From Streptomyces ficellus (GTDB lineage Bacteria > Actinomycetota > Actinomycetes > Streptomycetales > Streptomycetaceae): 64,000 bases of DNA. Numbering within the stretch: position 1 is the stretch's first letter; each line of letters opens with the position of its first letter. The stretch spans positions 1-64,000 of the forward strand of contig NZ_JAUEPL010000025.1 in the NCBI RefSeq assembly GCF_030406405.1. The letters run 5' to 3'. Made by a program: the position numbers and the translations under genes. Positions 53,753-62,431 of the stretch are shown in pieces. Under the pieces are notes generated by a model that ran no database searches, had not been told where the DNA came from, and saw nothing but the letters and a program-made list of their open reading frames with translations.

Positions 53753-55062
53753 CCGACCCCGAGACGCTCAGGCGGCGGGCGCTCGACGCGCTGACCACCG
53801 CCCGGGCTCGCACCGACCTGCTCACCGGCTGTGTCGACGACGGTGAACTGACCGCGCAGCACTCGCCGTTGATGTCACCCTTGGTATGGGACCTCGCCCA
53901 TATCTCCAACCAGGAGGAGCAGTGGCTGCTGCGGGCCGTCGCGGGGCGTGAGGCGCTGCGCCCCGGGATCGACCACCTTTACGACGCCTTCGAGCACCCG
54001 AGGGCCACCCGCCCGTCGCTGCCGCTGCTCGCGCCCGCCGAGGCCCGTGCGTACGCCTCGGACGTACGCGGCCAGGTCCTGGACGTCCTGGAGCGCACTC
54101 CGCTGGAGGACGGCCGGCCCCTGGTCGACGCCGCGTTCGCCTTCGGGATGATCGCCCAGCACGAGCAGCAGCACGACGAGACGATGCTGATCACCCACCA
54201 GCTGCGGCGCGGGCCGGCCGCCCTCCACGCGCCCGAGCCTGCGCCGGCCCCGGACGCGACCGGGCTGCCGGCCGAAGTGCGGGTGCCCGGCGGGGTCTTC
54301 ACGATGGGGACGTCCAACGAGCCATGGGCACTGGACAACGAACGGCCGGCGCACGCGCGCGTGGTGCCGGAATTCTTCATCTACACGGTGCCCGTCACCA
54401 ATGGCGCGTACCAGCACTTCATCGATGACGGCGGCTACCGCGACGAGCGGTGGTGGGACCCGGCGGGCTGGGCACAGATCCGCGAACACGGCATCGAGGC
54501 GCCGCTGTTCTGGCGGCGTGAGGGCGGGCAGTGGCTGCGGCGGCGCTTCGGTGTCGTCGAGCCCGTGCCCGCCGACGAGCCCGTGCTGCACGTCAGCTGG
54601 TACGAGGCCGACGCCTACGCGCGCTGGGCGGGGCGGCGGCTGCCGACCGAGGAGGAGTGGGAGAAGGCCGCCCGCCACGACCCGGTCACCGGCCGCTCGC
54701 TGCGCTACCCGTGGGGCGACGACGATCCGGCGCCCGCGCACGCCAACCTGGGGCAGCGGCATCTGCGCCCCGCCTCCGCCGGGAGCTATCCGGCCGGGCA
54801 GTCGCCGCTCGGTGTGCGGCAGCTGATCGGTGACGTGTGGGAGTGGACGTCCAGCGACTTCCTGCCGTACCCGGGGTTCGTCGCCTTCCCGTACAAGGAG
54901 TATTCGGCAGTCTTCTTCGGTCCGGGGCACAAGGTGCTGCGCGGCGGTTCGTTCGCGGTCGACCCGGTGGCGTGCCGGGGCACCTTCCGCAACTGGGACC
55001 TGCCGGTGCGGCGCCAGATCTTCTCCGGGTTCCGTACGGCGCGGGACGGGGAGGGCGCCTGA
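53749..55062 (+). CDS. egtB: Hercynylcysteine sulfoxide synthase
   Basis: A 437-aa iron oxygenase that joins gamma-Glu-Cys to hercynine. A DinB-like N-domain supplies His51 (WDLAHISN) and the HxxxH pair His138/His142 (QHEQQHDE), the three iron ligands. A C-terminal formylglycine-generating-enzyme-like domain follows (VPGGVFTMG, LPTEEEWEKAAR, GDVWEWTSS, RGGSFAVDP). The GTG start at 53749 overlaps the egtA stop, and its own stop overlaps egtC (TGATG). Confidence 0.95.
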   Translation: MTDPETLRRRALDALTTARARTDLLTGCVDDGELTAQHSPLMSPLVWDLAHISNQEEQWLLRAVAGREALRPGIDHLYDAFEHPRATRPSLPLLAPAEARAYASDVRGQVLDVLERTPLEDGRPLVDAAFAFGMIAQHEQQHDETMLITHQLRRGPAALHAPEPAPAPDATGLPAEVRVPGGVFTMGTSNEPWALDNERPAHARVVPEFFIYTVPVTNGAYQHFIDDGGYRDERWWDPAGWAQIREHGIEAPLFWRREGGQWLRRRFGVVEPVPADEPVLHVSWYEADAYARWAGRRLPTEEEWEKAARHDPVTGRSLRYPWGDDDPAPAHANLGQRHLRPASAGSYPAGQSPLGVRQLIGDVWEWTSSDFLPYPGFVAFPYKEYSAVFFGPGHKVLRGGSFAVDPVACRGTFRNWDLPVRRQIFSGFRTARDGEGA

Positions 55063-55832
55063 TGTGCCGTCATATCGCCTACGTGGGGCCTGCGGTACCG
55101 CTCGGTGAGGTGCTCGTGGAGCCCGCGCACGGGCTGTACCGGCAGTCCTGGGCGCCGCGCCGCCAGCGGTACGGCACGGTGAACGCGGACGGCTTCGGCG
55201 TCGGCTGGTACGCGGACGGGGACCCGGTGCCCGCCCGCTACCGCCGCGCCGGGCCCATCTGGGCCGACCTGTCCTTCGCCGACCTGGCGCGGGTGGTGCG
55301 CACCGGGGCGCTGGTGGCCGCCGTCCGGGACGCCACGCTGGCCGGCGCGGACGCGGAGGCGGCCGCCGCGCCGTACTGCGCCGGGCGGTGGCTGTTCAGC
55401 CACAACGGGGCGGTCGGGGGCTGGCCCGGCTCGCTCGCGCGGCTCGCGGCGCGACTGCCGGCCGAGGAGCTGCTGTCGCTGGAGGCGCGCAACGACTCCG
55501 CCCTGGTGTGGGCGCTGGTCCTGCACCGGCTGCGGGACGGGGACGAGCCGGCTCAGGCGCTGGCCGACACCGTGCTGGACGTCGCGGCCGCGGCGCCCGG
55601 TTCGCGGCTGAACCTGCTGCTGGGCGACGGCGAGACCATCGCCGCCACCGCCTGGGGCGACACCCTGTGGTACCTGACCGGCCCCGGTGCCGGTCCCGGC
55701 CGTGCCCGCACGGTCGTGGCCTCGGAGCCGTACGACGACGATCCGGGCTGGCGCGAGGTCCCCGACCGCACCGTGCTCGCCGCGACCCGTACCGATGTTC
55801 TGCTGACCCCGCTCAAGGAGCCACCCGCGTGA
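55062..55832 (+). CDS. egtC: Gamma-glutamyl hercynylcysteine sulfoxide hydrolase
   Basis: A 256-aa class II glutamine-amidotransferase-like hydrolase with the N-terminal nucleophile Cys2 (MCRHIAYVG), NADGFGVGWY and FSHNGAVGGW. It removes the glutamyl group after the EgtB step. Overlaps egtB by one base (TGATG) and egtD by 4 (GTGA). Confidence 0.94.
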   Translation: MCRHIAYVGPAVPLGEVLVEPAHGLYRQSWAPRRQRYGTVNADGFGVGWYADGDPVPARYRRAGPIWADLSFADLARVVRTGALVAAVRDATLAGADAEAAAAPYCAGRWLFSHNGAVGGWPGSLARLAARLPAEELLSLEARNDSALVWALVLHRLRDGDEPAQALADTVLDVAAAAPGSRLNLLLGDGETIAATAWGDTLWYLTGPGAGPGRARTVVASEPYDDDPGWREVPDRTVLAATRTDVLLTPLKEPPA

Positions 55833-56794
55833 GCCCGTTCCTGTTGACCCGTACCCTCCCCGAGGACGCCACCGGCGCCGATCTGCGGGCGGATGTGCTG
55901 CACGGCCTGACCCGTACGCCGAAGGAACTGCCGCCCAAGTGGTTCTACGACGCGCGGGGCAGCGAACTGTTCGAGGAGATCACGCGGCTGCCCGAGTACT
56001 ACCCGACGCGGGCGGAGCGGGAGATCCTGATCGACCGGGCGGCGGAGATAGCCGCCGCCACCTCGGCGCGGACCCTGGTGGAGCTCGGGTCCGGCTCCTC
56101 GGAGAAGACCCGGCACCTGATCGACGCGCTGCTGCCGGGGCTGGAGAACTACGTGCCGGTGGACGTCAGCGAGAGCGCCCTGCGGGCGGCGTCCGAGGCG
56201 CTGACCGCCGAGCGGCCGGGGCTGCTGGTGCACGCGCTGATCGCCGACTTCACCCGGGGCCTGGCTCTTCCCGGCACGCCCGGGCCCCGGTTGGTCGCCT
56301 TCCTGGGCGGCACGATCGGCAACCTGCTGCCCGAGGAGCGGAAGGCGTTCCTGCGCTCGGTGCGGTCGCTGCTGGCGCCCGGTGACGCGCTGCTGCTGGG
56401 CACCGACCTGGTGAAGGACGAGCGGACGCTGATCGCCGCGTACGACGACGAGGCGGGCGTGACGGCCCAGTTCAACAAGAACGTGCTGTCCGTGCTGGCG
56501 CGCGAGCTGGGCGCGGACGCCGACCCGGCCGACTTCGACCATGTGGCGGTGTGGGACCGGGACAAGGAGTGGATCGAGATGCGGCTGCGGGCGCGGGAGG
56601 CGCTGACCGTGAAGATCCCGCAGCTCGATCTGGCGATCCCGTTCGGGGCCGGTGAGGAGCTGCGTACGGAGGTGTCGGCGAAGTTCCGTCAGGAGGGCGT
56701 GCGGCGGGAGCTGGCGGGCGCCGGGATGGAGCTGGCGCACTGGTGGACCGACGGTGAGGGGAGGTTCGCGCTGTCGCTGGCGACGGCGGTGTGA
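55829..56794 (+). CDS. egtD: Histidine N-alpha-methyltransferase
   Basis: A 321-aa SAM-dependent enzyme that trimethylates histidine to hercynine, the first committed ergothioneine step. Motifs: KWFYDARGSELFEEIT, LVELGSGSSEKTRHLID, VPVDVSESAL, FLGGTIGNL and FNKNVLSVL. AAGGAG 8 nt before the GTG. No egtE (C-S lyase) follows on this strand. Its last ~106 nt overlap, in antisense, the 3' end of olsA. Confidence 0.95.
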   Translation: MSPFLLTRTLPEDATGADLRADVLHGLTRTPKELPPKWFYDARGSELFEEITRLPEYYPTRAEREILIDRAAEIAAATSARTLVELGSGSSEKTRHLIDALLPGLENYVPVDVSESALRAASEALTAERPGLLVHALIADFTRGLALPGTPGPRLVAFLGGTIGNLLPEERKAFLRSVRSLLAPGDALLLGTDLVKDERTLIAAYDDEAGVTAQFNKNVLSVLARELGADADPADFDHVAVWDRDKEWIEMRLRAREALTVKIPQLDLAIPFGAGEELRTEVSAKFRQEGVRRELAGAGMELAHWWTDGEGRFALSLATAV

Positions 56795-57675
56795 ACCGCG
56801 GCCTCCCGGTCGGTGGTCCGGTCGGTGGCCCGAAGGGCGGTCCCTTCGGTGCGCTGGACGGGGATCCGGCCCGTGGTGGGGTCGGCGGTGCGGTGCGTGG
56901 TCCGCACGGCCGTTCGGACGGCCGTCTGGGCCGCCCTGGCCAGTGAGCGGCGGTCCGTGTGGGAGCCGGCGGGGATCGGGGGCAGGATCCGGATCTCCGC
57001 CGTCAGCCCCCGGGCCGCCGCCACCCGCCACAGCGACGCGGCGAGCGGGTCGTCCCCGACGAACGCCGCCGGACCGGTCGGGTGGTAGCTGATGCGTACG
57101 GGCTGGACGGCGGCCCCCGCGTCCAGCGCGGCCTGGAACGCCGCCGGGCGGAAGTGCCCCTGGGCGCGGCCGCACCAGGTGGAGCCCTCCGGGAAGACCA
57201 CGACGGGCGAGCCGTCGCCCAGCGCCCGGGCGAGGTCCCGGACCGTGCCGGGCAGGGCGCGCAGGCGGTCGCGCTCGACGAAGAGGGTGCCGCCACGGGC
57301 GGCCAGCGGGCCGAGCACCGGCCACGTGCGCACCTCGCTCTTGGCGAGCATCCGGCCGGGCAGGACGGCGGCGACGAGCGGGATGTCCAGCCACGAGACG
57401 TGGTTGGCGACCACGAGGTGCGGACCGTGCGCGGGCGTCCCCACGACCCGTACCCGCACGCCGAAGGCGCGGATCACCGTCCGGCACCACAGCCGGGTGA
57501 GCCGTCGCCGGGCGGCGGGGCGCAGGGGCGCGGTCAGCGGCGCGAGGAGCACGCCGGAGAGTACGGCGACGATGCCGGCCACCAGCCGCGCGAGGCTCCG
57601 TGCGCGGCCCGCCCTGCCGGGGTGACGGGCGCAGTGGCGGGGCGTGCAGGGGGCGCTCGGCAGCCAGCCGCTCAT
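56689..57675 (-). CDS. olsA: 1-acylglycerol-3-phosphate/lyso-ornithine lipid acyltransferase
   Basis: A 328-aa PlsC-family acyltransferase: N-terminal membrane segment, NHVSWLD (HxxxxD acceptor motif) and VVFPEGST. With the overlapping upstream gene it fits ornithine-lipid synthesis, where it adds the second acyl chain to lyso-ornithine lipid. The C-terminal ~75 residues (TAVRTAVRTTHRTAD onward) are a Thr/Arg-rich extension unlike the family and overlap egtD in antisense. The ATG at 57675 overlaps the olsB stop by 4 nt. Confidence 0.82.
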   Translation of the reverse strand: MSGWLPSAPCTPRHCARHPGRAGRARSLARLVAGIVAVLSGVLLAPLTAPLRPAARRRLTRLWCRTVIRAFGVRVRVVGTPAHGPHLVVANHVSWLDIPLVAAVLPGRMLAKSEVRTWPVLGPLAARGGTLFVERDRLRALPGTVRDLARALGDGSPVVVFPEGSTWCGRAQGHFRPAAFQAALDAGAAVQPVRISYHPTGPAAFVGDDPLAASLWRVAAARGLTAEIRILPPIPAGSHTDRRSLARAAQTAVRTAVRTTHRTADPTTGRIPVQRTEGTALRATDRTTDREAAVHTAVASDSANLPSPSVHQCASSIPAPASSRRTPS

Positions 57676-58451
57676 CCCAGGGGGGCCAGCGACAGGAAGT
57701 GGCGCAGGTAGCGGGGGTCGGTGCGGCGCAGCGACAACAGGACGTACAGGTCGGCCACGCCGAAGTCCGGGTCGTGCGCGGGCGCCCCGCACACCCAGGC
57801 GCCCAGGCGCAGATAGCCCCGCAGCAGCGGCGGCAGCTCGGTGCGGCCGGCGGGCCGGGCGACGCCGTCGTCGGACCAGAGCTTGTGCGGCGTCACCCAG
57901 TACGTCTCCGGCGCCAGGTGCTTGGCCTTGACGGTGTCCCAGGTGGCGGCGGCCAGCGCGCCGCCGTCCGCGAGCGGGACGGAGCAGCAGCCGGCCAGCC
58001 AGGTGTGTCCGGTACGGGTCATGTAGCGGGCGATACCGGCCCAGATGAGGGAGATGACGGCGCCGTTGCGGTGGGCGGGGTGGACGCAGGAGCGGCCGAC
58101 CTCGACGAGGTCGTCGCGGACGGGGGCGAGCCGCGTGAGGTCGAACTCGCCCTCGGAGTACAGCCGCCCGGCGATCCTGGCCCGGTCGGGCGGCAGAAGC
58201 CGGTAGGTGCCGACGATGTCGCCGGTGACTTCCTCGCGTACGAGGAGGTGGTCGCAGTACGCGTCGAACGCGTCGCTGTCCAGGCCCGGTTCGGGCCCGT
58301 CGAGACGCGCCCCGAGCTCGCCCGCGAACACCAGGTGGCGCAGTCGCTGGGCGGCGCGTACCTCCTCCTGGTGCTGGGCGAGCGAGACGGCGTAACGGGG
58401 CTGCTGCTCGGCGGCCGGGGCGGGGGTCAGCACGGCGGGCGATGCGGGCAT
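57672..58451 (-). CDS. olsB: L-ornithine N-alpha-acyltransferase (GNAT fold)
   Basis: A 259-aa OlsB-like enzyme that transfers 3-hydroxyacyl groups to ornithine's alpha-amine, the first step to phosphate-free ornithine lipids. Features: RLRHLVFAGELGAR, YCDHLLVRE, GDIVGTYRLLP, GRSCVHPAHRNG and a long C-terminal half. Ornithine lipids are typically made under phosphate limitation; the phoD gene lies 10 kb away, but no shared control was seen. The identification also rests on its partner olsA. Confidence 0.8.
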   Translation of the reverse strand: MPASPAVLTPAPAAEQQPRYAVSLAQHQEEVRAAQRLRHLVFAGELGARLDGPEPGLDSDAFDAYCDHLLVREEVTGDIVGTYRLLPPDRARIAGRLYSEGEFDLTRLAPVRDDLVEVGRSCVHPAHRNGAVISLIWAGIARYMTRTGHTWLAGCCSVPLADGGALAAATWDTVKAKHLAPETYWVTPHKLWSDDGVARPAGRTELPPLLRGYLRLGAWVCGAPAHDPDFGVADLYVLLSLRRTDPRYLRHFLSLAPLG

Positions 58452-58663
58452 GGTGGTCTCCTGTGCCGGTGGCGGGACGGTCCCGGACCCCGACTGCGGC
58501 GGCCCGGCCCCTTACTTCTTCCGTGACCGGCTGGATTCGACGTGACCGTGCGGCGGAGCGTGGATGTGCGACGGCTGAATGACCGGTACGGAAGCCACCC
58601 GGTGGGGTGCGCGGCTCCTGCCGGCGGGGGCGGGGGCGGTGGGGCCGGTCCGCGACGGGCTGG

Positions 58664-61234
58664 TCAGGCCCGCGAACGCCGCCACGCGGGCACGGCGCGG
58701 GTGAGACGTGCCGCCACCGTGGCGTACGCGACGCCGGCGACGAGGGAGGCGATGAGCGCCAGCCAGCCGGAGATGTGGTCGAGGCGCGGGAAGACCTGCC
58801 AGTGGACCACGTAGATGTAGAGGGAGCTGCCCGCCAGCACCCCGGCCACCCGGTTGAGCGGAGCGGCACTCGGCAGGCTCGGCACCCAGACGAGGAGGAC
58901 GAAGCCCGCCATGATCAGGGCCTCGCGCGCCGGCTCGCCGGAGAAGTACCCCGGCACGGTGGCCAGGGCCGCCGCCGTGACGAGCAGCCGTTGCCGTGCC
59001 GTGCTCGCCTTCGCCGCCGCCCAGCCGAGGGCGAACAGCCACGGCAGGACCACCGCCGACGGCAGGTGGATGTGCTCGCGCAGGCCCAGGACGTCGTAGC
59101 GGGTGAGGAGTCCGGCCGCCATGAGGGTCATGGGCAGGCCGAAGGGGTAACGCCGCTCCAGCCGGTCCACGGCCGGGAGGCTGAGGAGCGCGACGACGGC
59201 GATCAGGAGGAAGAGCAGGACCTCGATGAACCAGAAGGGCGCGATGTGGTCCGGGCGCGGCGGGAGGAAGCTCTCGAAAAGGAGGAGGGTGGGCAGCCCG
59301 TAGTCCTCGGTGACGAGGAGCATCAGGGCGGTCCACGCCATGGTCGGCACGGCGATGCGCAGCATGCTCCGCCCGGCGTGGCGGGCACGGTCCCGGCGCC
59401 CCGCGGAGGTGAGGTGGAAGCGCGCGAGGTTGAACCCCGCGACGGCGAGCAGGAGGTGGGCGCCGCCCTTGATGTGGAAGACGGGGATGTGCGAGCCGAC
59501 GACGCAGACGATCGCCAGGGCGCGCAGCGCGATGCTGGCGTCGAGGGTGCGTATGCCGGGGAGCCGACGGGCGCGCCCGGTGGGGGAGCGCTTCTCCTCC
59601 GGCCGGAGCAGGTCGCGTATCGGCAGTGTGTGCCAGTGCGGCGGCAGGGGGCCGAGAAGCTGTTCCAGGTTCAGCGACATCTCCACGTACGACAGCGAGT
59701 CGCCGCCGAGGCTGGTGAAGCTGCTGTCCTCGGTGACGTCGGCACGGTCGAGGATCTCGGCGTACAGGCGGCACAGCCGCGTCGCGTCGACGGGCTCGCC
59801 CGGCGAGGGAACGCTCCGGGCGGGCGGTTCGGGGGCGGGTTCGCGCAGGGCGCGGTAGTCGGGTTTCCCGCTGGGGAGCCTGGGGAGTTCGGCCATGATC
59901 CGGACGTGGACGGACCGGGGCGGCAGGCCGCAGTCACGGGCGACCAGGCGCCGTACGCGCGTGGCGTCCGTGCCGCCGAGTACGGCGACGACCAGCCGGT
60001 CGTCGGCGCCCGCGCAGTACGCGGTGATGCCGTGGCCCGCGAGCGTCGACTCGACCCGCTCGGGGTCGACCCTGAGGCCGAGTATCTTCGCGAACCGGCT
60101 GACGCGGCCCACGACTTCGTAGAGCCCGTCCGGTGTGCGGCGCCCGATGTCGCCGGTGTGGAGTTCACCGAGGGTGCGGCCGAGGGCGAGGTCGGCCGGG
60201 TCCTCGGCGTACCCCAGCATGACGTTGGGGCCCGAGTAGACCAGTTCGCCGGTATCGGGTTCGGGCCAGTCGGGGTGCGGCTGGAGCCGGAAGGAGCCGC
60301 CGGGCACGGGTATGCCGATCGCGTGCGGGTGGCTGGTGGCGCGCTCGGGCGGCAGGTAGGCCATGCGGGCGGTCGCCTCGGTCTGGCCGTACATCACGAA
60401 CAGGTCCCAGCCGCGGCGCCGGCCGAGCGCGGCGTAGTGGGCGACCCGGTCGGCGGCCAGCCGGCCGCCGGCCTGGGTGACGTAGCGCAGGTGCGGCAGG
60501 TCCATGTCCGCGAAGCCGACGCGGTCGAGCAGGTCGAAGGTGTACGGGACGCCGGCGAAGGACGTGCCACGGGTCTCGCGGAACAGGTCCCAGAAGCAGG
60601 CGTCGGCCACCGAGAGGTCGGTGAGGACGAGTCCGGCGCCGCTCAGCAGGTGGCTGTTGATGACGGACAGGCCGTAGCAGTAGTGCATGGGCAGGGTGGT
60701 CACGGCCCGGTCGTCGGCGCGGATGCCGAGGTACGCGGCGATGGCTCCGGCGTTGGCCTGGAGGTTGTCGTGGGAAAGCCGGACGAGCTTCGGGGACCCG
60801 GTCGAGCCCGACGTGCTCAGCAGCAGGGCGAGGTCCTCGTGGAGGGTGTGGGCGGACCCGGCGCGCCGCTCGTGGATCGTCCAGGTGCCCTGCTGGTCCG
60901 CCGCGGCCACGACGTCGGGGTCGTACGCGGCGGTCAGGGACCCTAGCGCCCCGGGGTTGTCGCCCGGCACCAGCAGGACGGGGTGGCCCGCGCAGAGGGC
61001 GGCCAGATAGGTGACGAGGGCGTCCACGGTGTGGGCGCCGGCGAGCAGCACCAGACGCCGGCCGTCGCCGAGCCGCCGGGCGGTGTCCGCCACCCGGGCG
61101 GCCAGTTCGCGGTAGGACACCTCGCCGTCGTGGGTGAGCAGGGCCGTGCGGTCGCCGAAGGCCGCGAGGTGACGGGCGAACGGGACGGCCTTGGTGTCCG
61201 GGCACGGGGCGGGGGTGATGAGCACGCGGCGCAT
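58664..61234 (-). CDS. Adenylation-carrier-acyltransferase fusion enzyme
   Basis: An 856-aa protein with three modules. The adenylation (AMP-ligase) domain covers residues 1-~475 (LLLSTSGSTGSPKL, YGQTEATARM, GELVYSGPNVMLGY, LHTGDIG, PRLPSGKPDYRAL with the catalytic Lys). A peptidyl/acyl carrier domain has its phosphopantetheine Ser at 513 (GGDSLSYVEM). A membrane acyltransferase-3 domain (~565-856, about ten hydrophobic helices, LRALAIVCVVGSHI) ends the protein. It could load an acid onto its carrier and transfer it to a membrane or cell-surface acceptor, or act in siderophore tailoring. Its start lies directly under an iron-box-like site. Confidence 0.8.
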   Translation of the reverse strand: MRRVLITPAPCPDTKAVPFARHLAAFGDRTALLTHDGEVSYRELAARVADTARRLGDGRRLVLLAGAHTVDALVTYLAALCAGHPVLLVPGDNPGALGSLTAAYDPDVVAAADQQGTWTIHERRAGSAHTLHEDLALLLSTSGSTGSPKLVRLSHDNLQANAGAIAAYLGIRADDRAVTTLPMHYCYGLSVINSHLLSGAGLVLTDLSVADACFWDLFRETRGTSFAGVPYTFDLLDRVGFADMDLPHLRYVTQAGGRLAADRVAHYAALGRRRGWDLFVMYGQTEATARMAYLPPERATSHPHAIGIPVPGGSFRLQPHPDWPEPDTGELVYSGPNVMLGYAEDPADLALGRTLGELHTGDIGRRTPDGLYEVVGRVSRFAKILGLRVDPERVESTLAGHGITAYCAGADDRLVVAVLGGTDATRVRRLVARDCGLPPRSVHVRIMAELPRLPSGKPDYRALREPAPEPPARSVPSPGEPVDATRLCRLYAEILDRADVTEDSSFTSLGGDSLSYVEMSLNLEQLLGPLPPHWHTLPIRDLLRPEEKRSPTGRARRLPGIRTLDASIALRALAIVCVVGSHIPVFHIKGGAHLLLAVAGFNLARFHLTSAGRRDRARHAGRSMLRIAVPTMAWTALMLLVTEDYGLPTLLLFESFLPPRPDHIAPFWFIEVLLFLLIAVVALLSLPAVDRLERRYPFGLPMTLMAAGLLTRYDVLGLREHIHLPSAVVLPWLFALGWAAAKASTARQRLLVTAAALATVPGYFSGEPAREALIMAGFVLLVWVPSLPSAAPLNRVAGVLAGSSLYIYVVHWQVFPRLDHISGWLALIASLVAGVAYATVAARLTRAVPAWRRSRA

Positions 61235-61235
61235 C

Positions 61236-61254
61236 TTAGGCAGACCTTACTTCG
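61236..61254 (-). promoter_or_regulatory. DtxR/DmdR-like iron box upstream of the fusion gene (weak)
   Basis: TTAGGCAGACCTTACTTCG, read on the plus strand, matches the reverse of the 19-bp iron-box consensus at about 11 of 19 positions and sits 1 nt before the fusion-gene start. Its TTAGG...ACCTTA arms are weakly symmetric. Confidence 0.45.
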
Positions 61255-61339
61255 CTGGAAAGGCACAGAAACGTCACGGACCAGCGCATCCGGTATCTGA
61301 CGGGCCGTTGAACGGCCGTTATCACGCCGTGATTGACGG

Positions 61340-61358
61340 TGAGGTTAGCTTTACCTTA
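61340..61358 (+). promoter_or_regulatory. DtxR/DmdR-type iron box
   Basis: TGAGGTTAGCTTTACCTTA agrees with the actinobacterial iron-box consensus TTAGGTTAGGCTAACCTAA at 14 of 19 positions. It lies 51 bp before the binding-protein start, where a repressor would block transcription when iron is plentiful. Confidence 0.72.
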
Positions 61359-61408
61359 TCCATAGGGGGTTCACAGGTTCCCCGCTTCCCTGTCAGGAAG
61401 GCACGTCC

Positions 61409-62428
61409 ATGCCCCGCCCCTTGGCCCGCCGCCTCGCCGCTGTCGTCGCGGCGGGTGGCCTGCTCCTGCCCGCCCTCGGGGCCTGTAGCAGCGAACCGGC
61501 CGGACTCGTCATCTACTCCGGCCGCAACGAGAACCTGGTGAAACCGCTCATCGAGAAGCTGGAGAAGCACCTCGGCACCACGGTCGAGGTCCGCTACGGC
61601 GACAGCGCCGAGCTGTCGGCGCAGCTGTTGGAGGAGGGCGACAAGACCGAGGCGGGCCTGTTCCTCTCACAGGACGCGGGCGCGCTCGGCGCGCTGTCCA
61701 AGGAAGGGCGCCTGGCCGCACTGCCGAAGGCGACACTGGACAAGGTGGCGCCCGCCTTCCGCGGTTCGGCCGGTGACTGGACCGGCGTCAGCGGGCGCGT
61801 CAGGGTCCTCGCGTACCACCCGGAGAAAGTGCCCACGCCGCCGGACAGCGTCCACGAGCTGGTGAAGCCGGAGTGGAAGGGCAAGATCGGTTACGCCCCG
61901 ACCAACGCCTCCTTCCAGGCGTTCGTCACCGGCATGCGCGTCCTGGAGGGCGACGACGCCACCCGGAACTGGCTCAAGGGGCTCAAGGCCAACGAGCCCA
62001 AGGCGTACGAGAAGAACACCGACATCCTCAACGCCGTCGACTCCGGCGAGGTCTCGCTCGGCCTGCTCAACCACTACTACTGGTACGAGAAGGTCGCCGA
62101 GGAGGGCCAGGACAAGGTCGAGGCCAAGGTGCACTTCCTGCCCAAGGGCGACCCGGGCGGCCTGGTCAACGTGGCCGGCGCGGGCATCCTCAAGGGCGGC
62201 GACAAGAAGCGGAGCGCGTACGCGCACAAGGCGGTCGACTTCCTGTTGTCGGCGCAGGCGCAGAAGTACTTCGCCGAGGAGACCAAGGAGTACCCGCTGG
62301 CGGCGGGGGTGCGGACGGCCGAGGGCGTGCCTCCGCTGGAGACCCTGCAGCCGCCGAAGATCGACCTGGGCAGGCTGGACTCGCTGAAGCAGACCCTGGC
62401 CATGCTGCAGGACGCCGGGATGGTCTGA
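61409..62428 (+). CDS. Iron(III) ABC transporter substrate-binding lipoprotein
   Basis: A 339-aa periplasmic-binding-protein-type lipoprotein (lipobox LGAC, Cys26) of the FbpA/FutA class: LVIYSGRNENLVKPL, FLSQDAGALGAL, GYAPTNASFQAF and NHYYWY, the tyrosine pair typical of Fe(III) binding. It is anchored to the outer face of the membrane and feeds the permease that follows 3 nt later. Control by the iron box upstream fits the role. Confidence 0.9.
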   Translation: MPRPLARRLAAVVAAGGLLLPALGACSSEPAGLVIYSGRNENLVKPLIEKLEKHLGTTVEVRYGDSAELSAQLLEEGDKTEAGLFLSQDAGALGALSKEGRLAALPKATLDKVAPAFRGSAGDWTGVSGRVRVLAYHPEKVPTPPDSVHELVKPEWKGKIGYAPTNASFQAFVTGMRVLEGDDATRNWLKGLKANEPKAYEKNTDILNAVDSGEVSLGLLNHYYWYEKVAEEGQDKVEAKVHFLPKGDPGGLVNVAGAGILKGGDKKRSAYAHKAVDFLLSAQAQKYFAEETKEYPLAAGVRTAEGVPPLETLQPPKIDLGRLDSLKQTLAMLQDAGMV

Positions 62429-62431
62429 CGA

